DNA from: Saccharothrix tamanrassetensis
Lineage (GTDB): Bacteria > Actinomycetota > Actinomycetes > Mycobacteriales > Pseudonocardiaceae
NCBI RefSeq assembly: GCF_014203665.1
Contig: NZ_JACHJN010000003.1
Coordinates: 248,001 to 312,000 of the forward strand
Direction of reading: 5' to 3'
DNA: 64,000 nt
Numbering within the stretch: position 1 is the stretch's first letter; the number at the start of each line of letters is the position of its first letter. The notes beneath the pieces were generated by a model. That model had not been told where the DNA came from and searched no databases. It saw nothing but the letters and a program-made list of their open reading frames with translations. Made by a program: the position numbers and the translations under genes. Below, one piece after another: positions 52,653-61,659 of the stretch.

Positions 52653-53547
52653 CCGGGCTCGCGGACGCCCTGGCGGCCGGCCTCGCCCCGGGTGCGGCAG
52701 GTCTGGGCGCGTCCGGCCGGGATGCGTGGGGTTTGGGCGCGGTGCGCCTGGGCGCGGTGGGGCGGGATGCGGTGGGGCGGGATGCAGTGGGCTCGGGCGC
52801 GGTGGGGCGGGATGTGGCGGGCCTTGGTGCGGTGGGGCTCAGGGGCAGCAGGCGGACCTGGCCTCTGGCCAGGAGCGTGAGCGGGTCGAAGTACTCGCGG
52901 CCGGGTTGTGGGATGCCATCGGGCTCAAGCGTGACGTTGGGCTGTGGAGGGCTGGATTGCGGCGCGTTCGGCTGCGGTGCGCCGGGTTGCGGCGCGCTGG
53001 ATGGTGAGGTGCTGGGCGGTGAGGTGCTGAGCTGGGGTTGTGGGGGACTCGGTTGTGCTTTGAGGCGGAATGCGCCCCAGTGCAGGCAGGTGGTCCGACA
53101 GCCCTCGTGGCCCGGTTGGAGGGTGCCGATCGGGGTACCTCTGGCTACCCGTTGACCACGGGCGACCAGCGGTTTCAGTGGTTCGTAGGTGGTGCGTAGG
53201 CCGCCCTGGTGGGACAGGGAGACCAGTTGTCTGGTGCCTACCGGGCCGGCGAACACGACCGTGGCGTCGCCTGCCGCCAGCACGCGTGCGGCGGGCGGAC
53301 TGCCCAGGTCCACGCCTCGGTGGCCCGGGCCGAACGGGGTCGACGGGGCGTGGAAGGTGCGCAGCACCGGGTGCGGCGGTGCCAATGGCCAGGCGTAGCG
53401 GAGTGGTCGGGCGGCTGCGGGGAACGCTGCGGGGAGCGGGGTGACCAGTGAGGCCAGCAGAGCGGCCGTGGTCAGGACCAACAGGGTGGGCCGGGGCCGG
53501 AGCCGGAGCGTGGTCGGGGGCGGTGGGGGTCCGGGCTTTTGGGGCAT
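52630..53547 (-). CDS. M23 (LytM) family metallopeptidase, secreted
   Basis: A 305-aa exported protein, probably a cell-wall endopeptidase or its regulator. Hydrophobic N-terminal segment (LLVLTTAALLASLVTPLPAA) is the signal/anchor; the LytM domain (about 50-165) includes GPGHRGVDLGSPPAARVLAA with the first zinc ligands and CLHWGAF near 155. The C-terminal ~140 residues are Pro/Ala/Thr/Arg repeats (TAPRPTASRPTA type). Its 3' end overlaps whiG by 23 bp on the opposite strand. Confidence 0.85.
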   Translation of the reverse strand: MPQKPGPPPPPTTLRLRPRPTLLVLTTAALLASLVTPLPAAFPAAARPLRYAWPLAPPHPVLRTFHAPSTPFGPGHRGVDLGSPPAARVLAAGDATVVFAGPVGTRQLVSLSHQGGLRTTYEPLKPLVARGQRVARGTPIGTLQPGHEGCRTTCLHWGAFRLKAQPSPPQPQLSTSPPSTSPSSAPQPGAPQPNAPQSSPPQPNVTLEPDGIPQPGREYFDPLTLLARGQVRLLPLSPTAPRPATSRPTAPEPTASRPTASRPTAPRRTAPKPHASRPDAPRPAAPGARPAARASASPVRLRAAR

Positions 53548-53886
53548 GAGTCCACGTTGCCTGGACTCGGTGGGGGCTACCAGGGGCTATCCGTGAACTG
53601 TGGACAGGCGGACGGGCTGTGGATAACTCGGGGGCGGTTCGTTGTGCGGGGCGTTCTCGGCGTACACTTCCTGCGCGGCCCGTGTAAGTGCGGGGCGACT
53701 TCGCGTGCCAATGCAGATTCGATCCTCCCGCGGTCGGGTCACGGCGTCCGGCGGTCCTGAGGTCAACTCCGGTTCGGACGGCGGCAAGGGCACTAGGGCG
53801 GCGGTCCACCCCGGCCCGCCGCGAACAACCGGAACGCGTGCCGGACGAGTGCCGGCGCGCCTGATCGAAGAGGTGCGAACCCGGCC
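53548..53886. other. 339-bp region before rpsB: promoter and long leader
   Basis: Divergent region between the M23 peptidase and rpsB. A possible -10 box TACACT (53663-53668) would give a 5' leader of about 210 nt; TTGTGC at 53642-53647 is 15 bp upstream, short for a -35. No gene seen. A long leader fits autoregulation by S2, but I cannot identify a specific fold. Confidence 0.35.
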
Positions 53887-54801
53887 ATGGCCGTCGTCAC
53901 CATGAAGCAGCTGCTCGACAGCGGCGTGCACTTCGGGCACCAGACCCGCCGCTGGAACCCGAAGATGAAGCGCTACATCTTCACCGAGCGCAACGGCATC
54001 TACATCATCGACCTCCAGCAGACGCTGACCTACATCGACCGGGCTTACGAGTTCGTCAAGGAAACGGTCGCGCACGGCGGGTCGATCCTGTTCATCGGCA
54101 CCAAGAAGCAGGCTCAGGAGGCCATCGCCAACGAGGCCCTCCGGGTCGGCATGCCCTTCGTGAACCAGCGCTGGCTGGGCGGCATGCTCACCAACTTCTC
54201 CACGGTCCACAAGCGCCTCCAGCGGCTCAAGGAGCTGGAGTCGATGGAGCAGACCGGCGGTTTCCAGGGTTTCACCAAGAAGGAAATCCTGATGATGAAC
54301 CGTGAGAAGGACAAGCTGGAGCGCACGCTCGGCGGTATCCGCGACATGTCCAAGGTGCCCAGCGCCGTGTGGATCGTGGACACCAAGAAGGAGCACATCG
54401 CGGTCGGCGAGGCGCGCAAGCTGAACATCCCGATCGTCGCGATCCTGGACACCAACTGCGACCCGGACGAGGTCGACTACCCGATCCCGGGCAACGACGA
54501 CGCCATCCGGTCCGCCGCGCTGCTGACCAAGGTCGTCGCCGAGGCCGCGGCCGCCGGTCTGATGGCCCGTTCCGGCGCCCGCACCCAGGCCGCCGACGGC
54601 GCCGACAAGCCGGAGCCGGGCGCCGACGAGCCGCTGGCCGAGTGGGAGCAGGAGCTGCTCGTCGGCGCCGAGCCGACGGACAAGCCCGCCGCTGCCGCCG
54701 AGCCCGTTGCCGCCGAGCCCGTTGCCGCCGAGGCTGCCCCGGCTGCCGAGCCCGCCGCGGCTGCCGCGCCGGCCGAGGACACCGAGGCCGTCCAGTCCTG
54801 A
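53887..54801 (+). CDS. rpsB: 30S ribosomal protein uS2
   Basis: Small-subunit protein of 304 aa. Core signatures: [54 protein letters not shown] and [20 protein letters not shown]. The C-terminal ~70 residues are Ala/Glu/Pro-rich ([20 protein letters not shown]), an extension common in actinobacteria. tsf follows. Confidence 0.98.
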   Translation: MAVVTMKQLLDSGVHFGHQTRRWNPKMKRYIFTERNGIYIIDLQQTLTYIDRAYEFVKETVAHGGSILFIGTKKQAQEAIANEALRVGMPFVNQRWLGGMLTNFSTVHKRLQRLKELESMEQTGGFQGFTKKEILMMNREKDKLERTLGGIRDMSKVPSAVWIVDTKKEHIAVGEARKLNIPIVAILDTNCDPDEVDYPIPGNDDAIRSAALLTKVVAEAAAAGLMARSGARTQAADGADKPEPGADEPLAEWEQELLVGAEPTDKPAAAAEPVAAEPVAAEAAPAAEPAAAAAPAEDTEAVQS

Positions 54802-54910
54802 CCCGTCGCACGCCGTGCCCGCGACTCGTCCCGGGCACGGCGTGCGCACCGGCATCCGGCCACCGCAACACCCCCGCGCGTATCCCGCAGAAGGAACGGA
54901 AAACCGCACG

Positions 54911-55726
54911 ATGGCGAACTACACCGCCGCTGACGTGAAGCGCCTGCGTGAGCTGACCGCCGCAGGCATGATGGACTGCAAGAAGGCGCTGGAAGAGGCT
55001 GACGGCGACTTCGACAAGGCGGTCGAGATCCTGCGCATCAAGGGTGCGAAGGACGTCGACAAGCGCGCCGCGCGGACCACCTCCAACGGTCTGGTCTCCG
55101 CCGAGGACGGCGTGATGATCGAGCTGCGCTGCGAGACCGACTTCGTCGCCAAGAACTCCGACTTCCAGGAGTTGGCCTCCCGGATCGTCGCGGTCGCCAA
55201 GGCCACCCGCCCGGCGGACGTCGAGGTGCTCAAGGCCACCGACCTCGACGGCCAGAGCGTCGACGCGGTCGTCCAGGAGTTCTCCGCCAAGATCGGCGAG
55301 AAGCTCGAGCTGGCGAAGGTCGCGATCTTCGACGGCACCGTGACCACCTACCTGCACCGCCGTGCCGCCGACCTGCCGCCCGCCGTGGGCGTCGTGGTCG
55401 AGTACACCGGTGACAACGAGGACGCCGCCCGCGGCGCCGCGATGCAGATCGCCGCGATGCGTCCCCGGTACCTCACCCGCGACGAGGTGCCGGCCGACGT
55501 GGTCGCCAACGAGCGTCGCATCGCCGAGGAGACCTCGCGCGAGGAGGGCAAGCCGGAGGCGGCGCTGCCCAAGATCGTCGAAGGTCGGGTGAACGGCTTC
55601 TTCAAGGACGTCGTGCTGCTGGAGCAGGCTTCCGTGACGGAGTCCAAGAAGACCGTCAAGGCCGTGCTGGACGAGGCCGGGGTCACCGTGACCCGCTTCG
55701 CCCGGTTCGAGGTCGGCGAGGCCTGA
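54911..55726 (+). CDS. tsf: Elongation factor Ts
   Basis: Nucleotide-exchange factor for EF-Tu; 271 aa. The N-terminal domain starts [20 protein letters not shown] with the conserved [16 protein letters not shown], followed by [18 protein letters not shown] 54911 is downstream of a purine-rich AGAAGGAACGG sequence. In operon with rpsB; a strong hairpin then separates it from pyrH. Confidence 0.98.
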   Translation: MANYTAADVKRLRELTAAGMMDCKKALEEADGDFDKAVEILRIKGAKDVDKRAARTTSNGLVSAEDGVMIELRCETDFVAKNSDFQELASRIVAVAKATRPADVEVLKATDLDGQSVDAVVQEFSAKIGEKLELAKVAIFDGTVTTYLHRRAADLPPAVGVVVEYTGDNEDAARGAAMQIAAMRPRYLTRDEVPADVVANERRIAEETSREEGKPEAALPKIVEGRVNGFFKDVVLLEQASVTESKKTVKAVLDEAGVTVTRFARFEVGEA

Positions 55727-55734
55727 TTCGCGTG

Positions 55735-55768
55735 AGGGCGGGGTTGCGCAAGGATGCAACCCCGCCCT
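55735..55768 (+). terminator. Terminator/attenuator between tsf and pyrH
   Basis: Perfect 13-bp stem AGGGCGGGGTTGC / GCAACCCCGCCCT with an 8-nt loop, starting 9 bp after tsf. It probably reduces read-through into pyrH. Confidence 0.8.
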
Positions 55769-55790
55769 TGCCGTGTCCAGAGGAGGACCT

Positions 55791-56549
55791 GTGAGCGCAG
55801 AGGTAGACGAGGAACCGGGCCACGGTTACCACCGGGTCATGCTCAAACTCGGCGGCGAGATGTTCGGCGGCGGTGGTGTGGGCGTCGACCCCGACGTCGT
55901 GCAGACCGTCTCCCGCCAGATCGCCGCGGTCGTCCGGACAGGCGTCCAGGTCGCCGTCGTCATCGGTGGCGGCAACTTCTTCCGGGGCGCCGAGCTCCAG
56001 CAGCGCGGCATGGACCGCAGCCGCGCCGACTACATGGGCATGCTCGGCACCGTCATGAACTGCCTGGCGTTGCAGGACTTCCTGGAGCGCGAGCACGGCA
56101 TCGACACCCGCGTGCAGACCGCCATCACGATGGGCCAGGTCGCCGAGTCCTACATCCCCCGCCGCGCCATGCGCCACCTGGACAAGGGCCGCGTGGTGAT
56201 CTTCGGCGGCGGCGCCGGCATGCCGTACTTCTCCACCGACACCACCGCCGCGCAGCGGGCGCTGGAGATCGGCTGCGAGATCGTGCTGATGGCCAAGGCC
56301 GTGGACGGCATCTACACCGCGGACCCGAAGATCGACCCGGACGCGCAGATGTTCGACCACATCACGCACCGCGAAGTGCTCGAACGCGGGTTGAGCGTGG
56401 CCGACGCGACCGCGTTCAGCCTGTGCATGGACAACAACATGCCGATCATGGTGTTCAACCTGCTCACCGAGGGGAACATCGCGCGCGCCGTGCGTGGTGA
56501 GAAGATCGGCACACTGGTGAGCACCCCCGGTGGTCGCCCGTCTTTCTAG
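55791..56549 (+). CDS. pyrH: UMP kinase
   Basis: Hexameric kinase phosphorylating UMP to UDP; 252 aa. Motifs: [65 protein letters not shown] and the [12 protein letters not shown] loop. GTG 55791 follows AGGAGG by 4 nt; an in-frame GTG 18 nt earlier has no ribosome binding site. frr follows. Confidence 0.97.
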   Translation: MSAEVDEEPGHGYHRVMLKLGGEMFGGGGVGVDPDVVQTVSRQIAAVVRTGVQVAVVIGGGNFFRGAELQQRGMDRSRADYMGMLGTVMNCLALQDFLEREHGIDTRVQTAITMGQVAESYIPRRAMRHLDKGRVVIFGGGAGMPYFSTDTTAAQRALEIGCEIVLMAKAVDGIYTADPKIDPDAQMFDHITHREVLERGLSVADATAFSLCMDNNMPIMVFNLLTEGNIARAVRGEKIGTLVSTPGGRPSF

Positions 56550-56595
56550 ACCTGCTGGGATTTGAGCCGAACTTCGCACACCAAGGGAGTCAGCC

Positions 56596-57153
56596 GTGAT
56601 CGACGAGACCCTCCTCGATGCCGAGGAGAAGATGGAAAAAGCGGTAACCGTGGCGAAGGAAGACCTGGCCGCGGTGCGCACCGGCCGCGCCACACCCTCG
56701 ATGTTCTCCCGCATCGTCGTCGAGTACTACGGTTCGCCGACCCCGTTGAACCAGCTGGCCAGCGTCGCCATCCCGGAGGCGCGGATGGCGGTCATCAAGC
56801 CCTACGACGCCAGCCAGCTGAACTCGGTCGAGAAGGCCATCCGCGACTCGGACCTGGGCGTGAACCCCAGCAACGACGGCGCGGTCATCCGCGTGGTGAT
56901 CCCGCAGCTGTCCGAGGAGCGCCGCCGCGAGATGGTCAAGGTCGCCAAGGGCAAGGGCGAGGACGCCAAGGTCTCCATCCGCAACATCCGGCGCAAGGCC
57001 AAGGAAGAGCTGGACCGCCTGGTCAAGGACGGCGAGGTCGGCGAGGACGACGGCTCCCGCGCCGAGAAGGAACTGGAGAACGTGACGCACCGCTACGTCG
57101 CCCAGGTCGACGAGCTGGTCAAGCACAAGGAAGCCGAGCTCCTAGAGGTCTAG
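56596..57153 (+). CDS. frr: Ribosome recycling factor
   Basis: Dissociates post-termination ribosomes with EF-G; 185 aa, the usual size. Segments: [56 protein letters not shown] and the C-terminal helices around [23 protein letters not shown] start with AAGGGAG upstream. Confidence 0.98.
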   Translation: MIDETLLDAEEKMEKAVTVAKEDLAAVRTGRATPSMFSRIVVEYYGSPTPLNQLASVAIPEARMAVIKPYDASQLNSVEKAIRDSDLGVNPSNDGAVIRVVIPQLSEERRREMVKVAKGKGEDAKVSIRNIRRKAKEELDRLVKDGEVGEDDGSRAEKELENVTHRYVAQVDELVKHKEAELLEV

Positions 57154-57214
57154 GTGGTCGGGTCGGTTCCGTCCGGCCGGGTGGTCGGTCGGGTGGCTCT
57201 TCTTGGCCGGTCGA

Positions 57215-57270
57215 CGGCCGTGACGGGAACTCAGGTATCAGGCGGCCGTGACGGGAGCACAGGTGTCAGG
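57215..57270 (+). repeat. Tandem 28-bp duplication spanning the cdsA start
   Basis: Units 57215-57242 and 57243-57270, differing at three positions, each beginning CGGCCGTGACGGGA. The second copy contains the annotated cdsA start codon. The length is not a multiple of three, so only the second GTG is in the cdsA frame. Confidence 0.85.
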
Positions 57271-58159
57271 CGGCGGTGAGCAGGGCGCGGCCGGCCGGGA
57301 CGCGGCCGGTGGGAGCGCGGCCGGCCGGGGTGCGGTCGGCCAGGGCGCGTCGCGCGCGGGCCGGGACCTGCGGTCGGCCATCGTCGTCGGCGTGGGCCTG
57401 GGCGCGGTCATCCTGTTCGCCCTGTTCACGGTGCGGCAGACGTTCGTGGGCATCGTCGCGGTGGCGGTCGCGGTGTCGATGTACGAGCTCGCCGGCGCGG
57501 TGAAGCGCGGCGCGGGTATCCGGGTCGCCCTGGTGCCCGTGCTGCTGGGCGGCCAGGCGGTGGTGTGGCTGGCCTGGCCGTACGGGCGTGACGGCGTGCT
57601 CACGGCGTTCGCGGTCACCGTCCTGGTGTGCCTGCTGTGGCGGCTGAAGGACGGGGCGGACGGGTACCTGCGGGACGTCACGGCGTCGATCTTCACCGTG
57701 GTGTACGTGGCGGTGTTCGCCTCCTTCGCGGTCATGCTGGTGGTGGCCGAGGACGGCGTGTTCCGCGTGCTGTGCTTCCTGATCGGCGTGGTGCTGTCGG
57801 ACACCGGCGGCTACGCGGCCGGGGTCTTCCTCGGCAAGCACCCGATGGCCCCCACCATCAGCCCGAAGAAGTCCTGGGAGGGCTTCGCGGGCTCGATGGT
57901 GGCGGGCATGGTCGGTGGCGCCCTCACGGTCGGGTTGATGCTGGGCGGGCAGTGGTGGCAGGGCGTGCTGTTCGGCGCGTCGCTGGTGGTCACCGCCACC
58001 ACCGGGGACCTGGTCGAGTCGCTGATCAAGCGGGACCTCGGGATCAAGGACATGGGGACGCTGCTGCCGGGGCACGGTGGGCTGATGGACCGGATGGACT
58101 CGTTGCTGCCCTCGGCCGTGGTGTCCTCGCTGCTGCTGCAAGCGTTCGTACCTGCCTGA
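57248..58159 (+). CDS. cdsA: Phosphatidate cytidylyltransferase
   Basis: Makes CDP-diacylglycerol from phosphatidate and CTP, the entry to phospholipid synthesis. 303 aa with a Gly/Ala-rich N-terminal ~38 residues and about eight membrane helices. The signature region near the C-terminus is intact: GDLVESLIKRDLGIKDMG then LLPGHGGLMDRMDS. GTG 57248 is used; an alternative GTG 57269 would shorten the disordered N-terminus. The start lies in a 28-bp tandem repeat. Confidence 0.94.
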   Translation: MTGAQVSGGGEQGAAGRDAAGGSAAGRGAVGQGASRAGRDLRSAIVVGVGLGAVILFALFTVRQTFVGIVAVAVAVSMYELAGAVKRGAGIRVALVPVLLGGQAVVWLAWPYGRDGVLTAFAVTVLVCLLWRLKDGADGYLRDVTASIFTVVYVAVFASFAVMLVVAEDGVFRVLCFLIGVVLSDTGGYAAGVFLGKHPMAPTISPKKSWEGFAGSMVAGMVGGALTVGLMLGGQWWQGVLFGASLVVTATTGDLVESLIKRDLGIKDMGTLLPGHGGLMDRMDSLLPSAVVSSLLLQAFVPA

Positions 58160-58284
58160 CGCCGCCAGGCGCGGGCGAGGTCGCCGATGCGCCTCTACCC
58201 ACGCCTGAGCAGTCGCGTGCCGCCGGACCAGTCGCGTGCCGAGGGAGCCGTGCCGAGGGAGTACCGGGGCCGGGTTCCCGGAGT

Positions 58285-59100
58285 TCAGTCGTCGAAGGGG
58301 TCGTCGACCGGCGCGCCGACCTCCTCCTCGGTCAGCGGCACGGAGCGGGACGGGTCGATGACCGAGAACACCGAGCCGATGTGGTCGGCCACCACCGTGA
58401 CGCGGCCGAACGGTGTGTCGTAGGGCTCGACGGTGACGCGTCCGCCCAGTTCGAGCACCCTGGAAGCGACCGAGTCGGCACCGATCTCGGGCGCGGCGTT
58501 GAAGTACACCATCCAGTGCGCCGGGGTGTCCGGGCTGAACGCGCGGCCCATCCGCTGGCGTCCCAGCACCGTGTTCCCCTCGACGGCCCAGGTCGTGTAG
58601 TCGACCGCTTGGCCGTCGCCGATCTGGGTGATCTCGAAGCCGCACAGCTCCTCGAAGAACGCGTCCGCCACCGCGCCGTCCCGGGTGTTCAGCTCGGCCC
58701 ACGCGTAGGCGCCGTGCCCGTCCGTGCCGAACACCCAGTCGGGCGGCACGTGCCGGAAGCCGACCACACCTCCGGTCGGGTCGGCGATCAGGGTGTTCAC
58801 CTCGTCGGGCTCGCGCAGGACGTGCCCGCCGATGGAGTACGCCTTCTCCGCGGTGGCACGGGCGTGCGGCGTGTTCAGGTACAGCGTCCAGCCGAAGCCG
58901 CCGTCGGCGGGCAGCAGTTCGGCGACCGGCAGCCCGTCCACCACGGCGATGGTGCGGCCGTGCACGTCGGCGTAGGTCCAGCCGAACAGGCCGGAGTAGA
59001 AGTCGATCGCGGCTTGCTCGTCCACGATCGGTAACTCCACCCAGCAGGGCGCACCGTGGTGCATTTCGGCCAAGGCGGGGGAATTCGGGACAATCGACAC
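58285..59100 (-). CDS. VOC family protein, two glyoxalase-like modules
   Basis: A 271-aa vicinal oxygen chelate protein with two similar halves: HHGAPCWVELPIVDEQAAIDFY with LFGWTYADV, then AYAWAELNTRDGAVADAFFEEL with CGFEITQIG and the C-terminal DHIGSVFSVIDPSRS. Family members bind metal and act in glutathione-, mycothiol- or antibiotic-related chemistry; some are antibiotic-binding. GTG 59100 with GGAGG upstream. It is divergent from the methyltransferase gene. Substrate unknown. Confidence 0.88.
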   Translation of the reverse strand: MSIVPNSPALAEMHHGAPCWVELPIVDEQAAIDFYSGLFGWTYADVHGRTIAVVDGLPVAELLPADGGFGWTLYLNTPHARATAEKAYSIGGHVLREPDEVNTLIADPTGGVVGFRHVPPDWVFGTDGHGAYAWAELNTRDGAVADAFFEELCGFEITQIGDGQAVDYTTWAVEGNTVLGRQRMGRAFSPDTPAHWMVYFNAAPEIGADSVASRVLELGGRVTVEPYDTPFGRVTVVADHIGSVFSVIDPSRSVPLTEEEVGAPVDDPFDD

Positions 59101-59156
59101 CGTCTACCTCCTGCGTGCCGGGGGGAACGATCACGGTACGGCTCTAGAGTCGTCTC

Positions 59157-59903
59157 GTGAAGGGATTCGTCCGTGCCGCGTTGGCCGCCGTACGACCGGT
59201 CGACGTCCTGCCGAGCCCGAACATCTGGCACTGGCCCGAGGTCTACGAGGTCGAAAACCGTGCCCAGGACGTGGACGGGGCGATCTGGCGGGCGTTGCGC
59301 GAGGTGTGCGACTGGACCAGCGGGGACGTGGTCGACGTCGGCTGCGGTGACGGGTTTCACCTGCCGGTTTTCGCGCGGGATGCCGGCCGGGTGACCGGGG
59401 TGGAGCCGCATCCGCCGTTGGTGCACCGGGCGCGCGCCAGGGTCGCCGACCTGCCCAACGTGTCCGTGGTCGCCGGTCCCGCGCAGCGGCTGCCGCTGCC
59501 CGACAGCAGCGCGGACCTCGTGCACGCGCGCACGGCGTACTTCTTCGGTCCCGGCTGCGAACCTGGTCTGCGTGAAGCCGACCGGGTGCTGCGCCCCGGT
59601 GGCACGCTCGCGATCGTGGATCTCGACGGCCTGGCCGAGCCCTACGGGCCGTGGCTGTGTGCCGACGAGCCGCGCTACAACCCCGTGGACGTGGAGGAGT
59701 TCTTCACGGCACAGGGCTTCGGGTTGCGCCGGGTACGCGCGCTGTGGCGGTTCGAAACGCGCGAGGACCTGGAAGCGGTGCTGCGCATCGAGTTCTCCGC
59801 CAAGGTCGCCGAACGGGCCATCGCCCGGACGCCCGGTCTGTCGTTGGAGGTCGGCTACCGGGTGCACACCCGGCGCAAACCGTCCGGTCTGGTGCTGCGG
59901 TAG
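59157..59903 (+). CDS. Class I SAM-dependent methyltransferase
   Basis: A 248-aa cytosolic methyltransferase of the methyltransf_11 type. The AdoMet site reads VVDVGCGDGFHLPVFARDAG; a second block VTGVEPHPPLVHRAR gives the ribose acidic residue, and ADLVHARTAYFFG and DRVLRPGGTLAIVD complete the pattern. TAGAGT lies 6 nt before GTG 59157 with no ribosome binding site, suggesting leaderless transcription. Target unknown. Confidence 0.9.
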   Translation: MKGFVRAALAAVRPVDVLPSPNIWHWPEVYEVENRAQDVDGAIWRALREVCDWTSGDVVDVGCGDGFHLPVFARDAGRVTGVEPHPPLVHRARARVADLPNVSVVAGPAQRLPLPDSSADLVHARTAYFFGPGCEPGLREADRVLRPGGTLAIVDLDGLAEPYGPWLCADEPRYNPVDVEEFFTAQGFGLRRVRALWRFETREDLEAVLRIEFSAKVAERAIARTPGLSLEVGYRVHTRRKPSGLVLR

Positions 59904-59939
59904 GTGCCGTACGCGCGAGTGTGCACATAGGATCGGGGC

Positions 59940-60917
59940 GTGGAGAACCGGAACGCGCGCAGGTTGGGTCGTCAGGTCGGCGTGGTCGGGCTGGGCTGCT
60001 GGCAGCTCGGTGCCGACTGGGGGCAGGTGGACGAGTCGGACGCGCTGGCCGTGCTGCACGCCGCCGCCGACACGGGCGTGAACTTCTTCGACACCGCCGA
60101 CGTCTACGGCGACGGTCGCAGCGAGACGCTGGTCGGCCGGTTCCTGCGGGAACGTGCCGACTCCGGCATCACCGTGGCCACCAAGATGGGCCGCCGCGTC
60201 GAGCAGACCCCGGAGAACTACAACCGGGACAACTTCCTGGCCTGGAACGACCGGTCCCGCGCGAACCTCGGCGTGGACACGCTCGACCTGGTGCAGCTGC
60301 ACTGCCCGCCGACGCCGGTGTACTCCACCGACGAGGTGTTCGACACCCTGGACGAGATGGTGCAGGCCGAGCGGATCGCCGCGTACGGCGTGTCCGTGGA
60401 GACCACCGAGGAGGCGCTGACCGCCATCGCCCGGCCCGGGGTGGCCAGCGTCCAGATCATCCTCAACGCGTTGCGGCTCAAGCCGTTGGAGCGGGTGCTG
60501 CCCGCGGCGGCGGACGCGGGCGTGGCGATCATCGCCCGCGTGCCGCTCGCCTCGGGACTGCTCTCCGGGAAGTACCGCCGGGACACCGCGTTCGCGGCCG
60601 ACGACCACCGCAGCTTCAACCGCAACGGCGAGGCGTTCGACGTCGGCGAGACCTTCTCCGGCGTGCCCTACGAGGTGGGCCTGGAGGCCGTGGAACGGCT
60701 GCGCGGCCTGGTGCCCGACGGCGCGACCATGGCGCAGTTCGCGCTGCGCTGGATCATCGACCAGCCGGGCGTGACCGTGGTGATCCCGGGCGCCCGCAAC
60801 GCCGAGCAGGCGCGTGCCAACTCGGCTGCCGCCAGCCTCGCACCGCTGACCTCGCACGACCAGGTGCGCGCGGTGTACGACGAGCTGGTTCGGCCGTTGG
60901 TGCACGACCGCTGGTGA
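59940..60917 (+). CDS. Aldo/keto reductase
   Basis: NADPH-dependent oxidoreductase, 325 aa, TIM barrel. Catalytic pattern: Asp and Tyr in FFDTADVYGDGRSETLVG, Lys in TVATKMGRR, and His in LVQLHCPPTP. The NADP-binding end has VTVVIPGARNAEQARAN. TAGGAT lies 6 nt before GTG 59940 and no ribosome binding site is present, so it is probably leaderless. Substrate not predictable. Confidence 0.92.
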   Translation: MENRNARRLGRQVGVVGLGCWQLGADWGQVDESDALAVLHAAADTGVNFFDTADVYGDGRSETLVGRFLRERADSGITVATKMGRRVEQTPENYNRDNFLAWNDRSRANLGVDTLDLVQLHCPPTPVYSTDEVFDTLDEMVQAERIAAYGVSVETTEEALTAIARPGVASVQIILNALRLKPLERVLPAAADAGVAIIARVPLASGLLSGKYRRDTAFAADDHRSFNRNGEAFDVGETFSGVPYEVGLEAVERLRGLVPDGATMAQFALRWIIDQPGVTVVIPGARNAEQARANSAAASLAPLTSHDQVRAVYDELVRPLVHDRW

Positions 60918-60918
60918 C

Positions 60919-61551
60919 TCACTCGTCGTCGGTGTCCTCTTCGACGTCCAGCTCGCCCAGGATGGCGTAGAGCTTCCGCCGGGCCTCGCTGAGGACCTCG
61001 ACGGCACGGGACTGCTGCTCACGCGTGCCCGCGTGCGCCATCTGCTGCATCGCCGCGCCCAGGTGCCGTGCCGCCGTGCGCAGCTTCGCCGCGTTCACGT
61101 CGAGCTCGTCGTTGACCTGCTGCCACGGCGGCGCCCCCTCCAGCTTGGCGGCCTCCGCCCGGCCGTTCTCGGTGAGCGTGAACAGCTTCTTGCCGCCCGC
61201 TTCCTCGGTGGACGCGACGAGCCCTTCGTCGGCCAGCAGTTGCAGCGTCGGGTAGACCGAGCCGGGGCTCGGCCGCCAGAGGCCGTCGGTGCGCCGGCCG
61301 ATCTCCTGGATCATCTCGTAGCCGTGCATGGGGCGTTCGGCCAGCAGGGCCAGCACCGCCGCGCGGACGTTGCCCTTGCGCTGCCTGCCGCCGCGCCCGC
61401 GACGGCCTCCCGGGAAGAAGCCCGGCGGCTCGGGCGGTACCGGCGGGCCCCCGAACGGCCCGAACCCGCCGCCGAAGCCGCGTCGCGGGTCGCCGGAGCC
61501 GTGCTCCCGGTGGTGCCGGTCGTGGTGTCGGTGTTCGTGGTGGAACCTCAT
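60919..61551 (-). CDS. PadR family transcriptional regulator
   Basis: A 210-aa regulator. A His/Arg/Gly/Pro-rich N-terminal ~60 residues (HHEHRHHDRHHREHGSG) precede the winged helix: VRAAVLALLAERPMHGYEMI, GLWRPSPGSVYPTLQLLADE and GGKKLFTLTENGRAE. The C-terminal ~90 residues form long helices for dimerisation. ATG 61551 has AAGGAG upstream. The promoter contains palindromic CGATATATCG. The His-rich N-terminus might bind metal, which is inference. Ends 2 bp from the convergent aldo/keto reductase. Confidence 0.93.
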   Translation of the reverse strand: MRFHHEHRHHDRHHREHGSGDPRRGFGGGFGPFGGPPVPPEPPGFFPGGRRGRGGRQRKGNVRAAVLALLAERPMHGYEMIQEIGRRTDGLWRPSPGSVYPTLQLLADEGLVASTEEAGGKKLFTLTENGRAEAAKLEGAPPWQQVNDELDVNAAKLRTAARHLGAAMQQMAHAGTREQQSRAVEVLSEARRKLYAILGELDVEEDTDDE

Positions 61552-61589
61552 ATCGTTCGCTCCTTCTGCGATCGGTTGTGACGTGTCGA

Positions 61590-61611
61590 CGATATATCGG
61601 AACGTATCGCG
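61590..61611. promoter_or_regulatory. Palindrome in the padR/rlmN intergenic region
   Basis: CGATATATCG (61590-61599), a perfect 10-bp palindrome, followed by GAACGTATCGCG with a further TATCG half-site. It lies 39 bp upstream of the padR start. Likely autoregulatory operator (inference). Confidence 0.5.
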
Positions 61612-61659
61612 ATGCAACGGTGAACCGGCTCGCGCAGTCGTGGGACACTGGAGGGCGCC

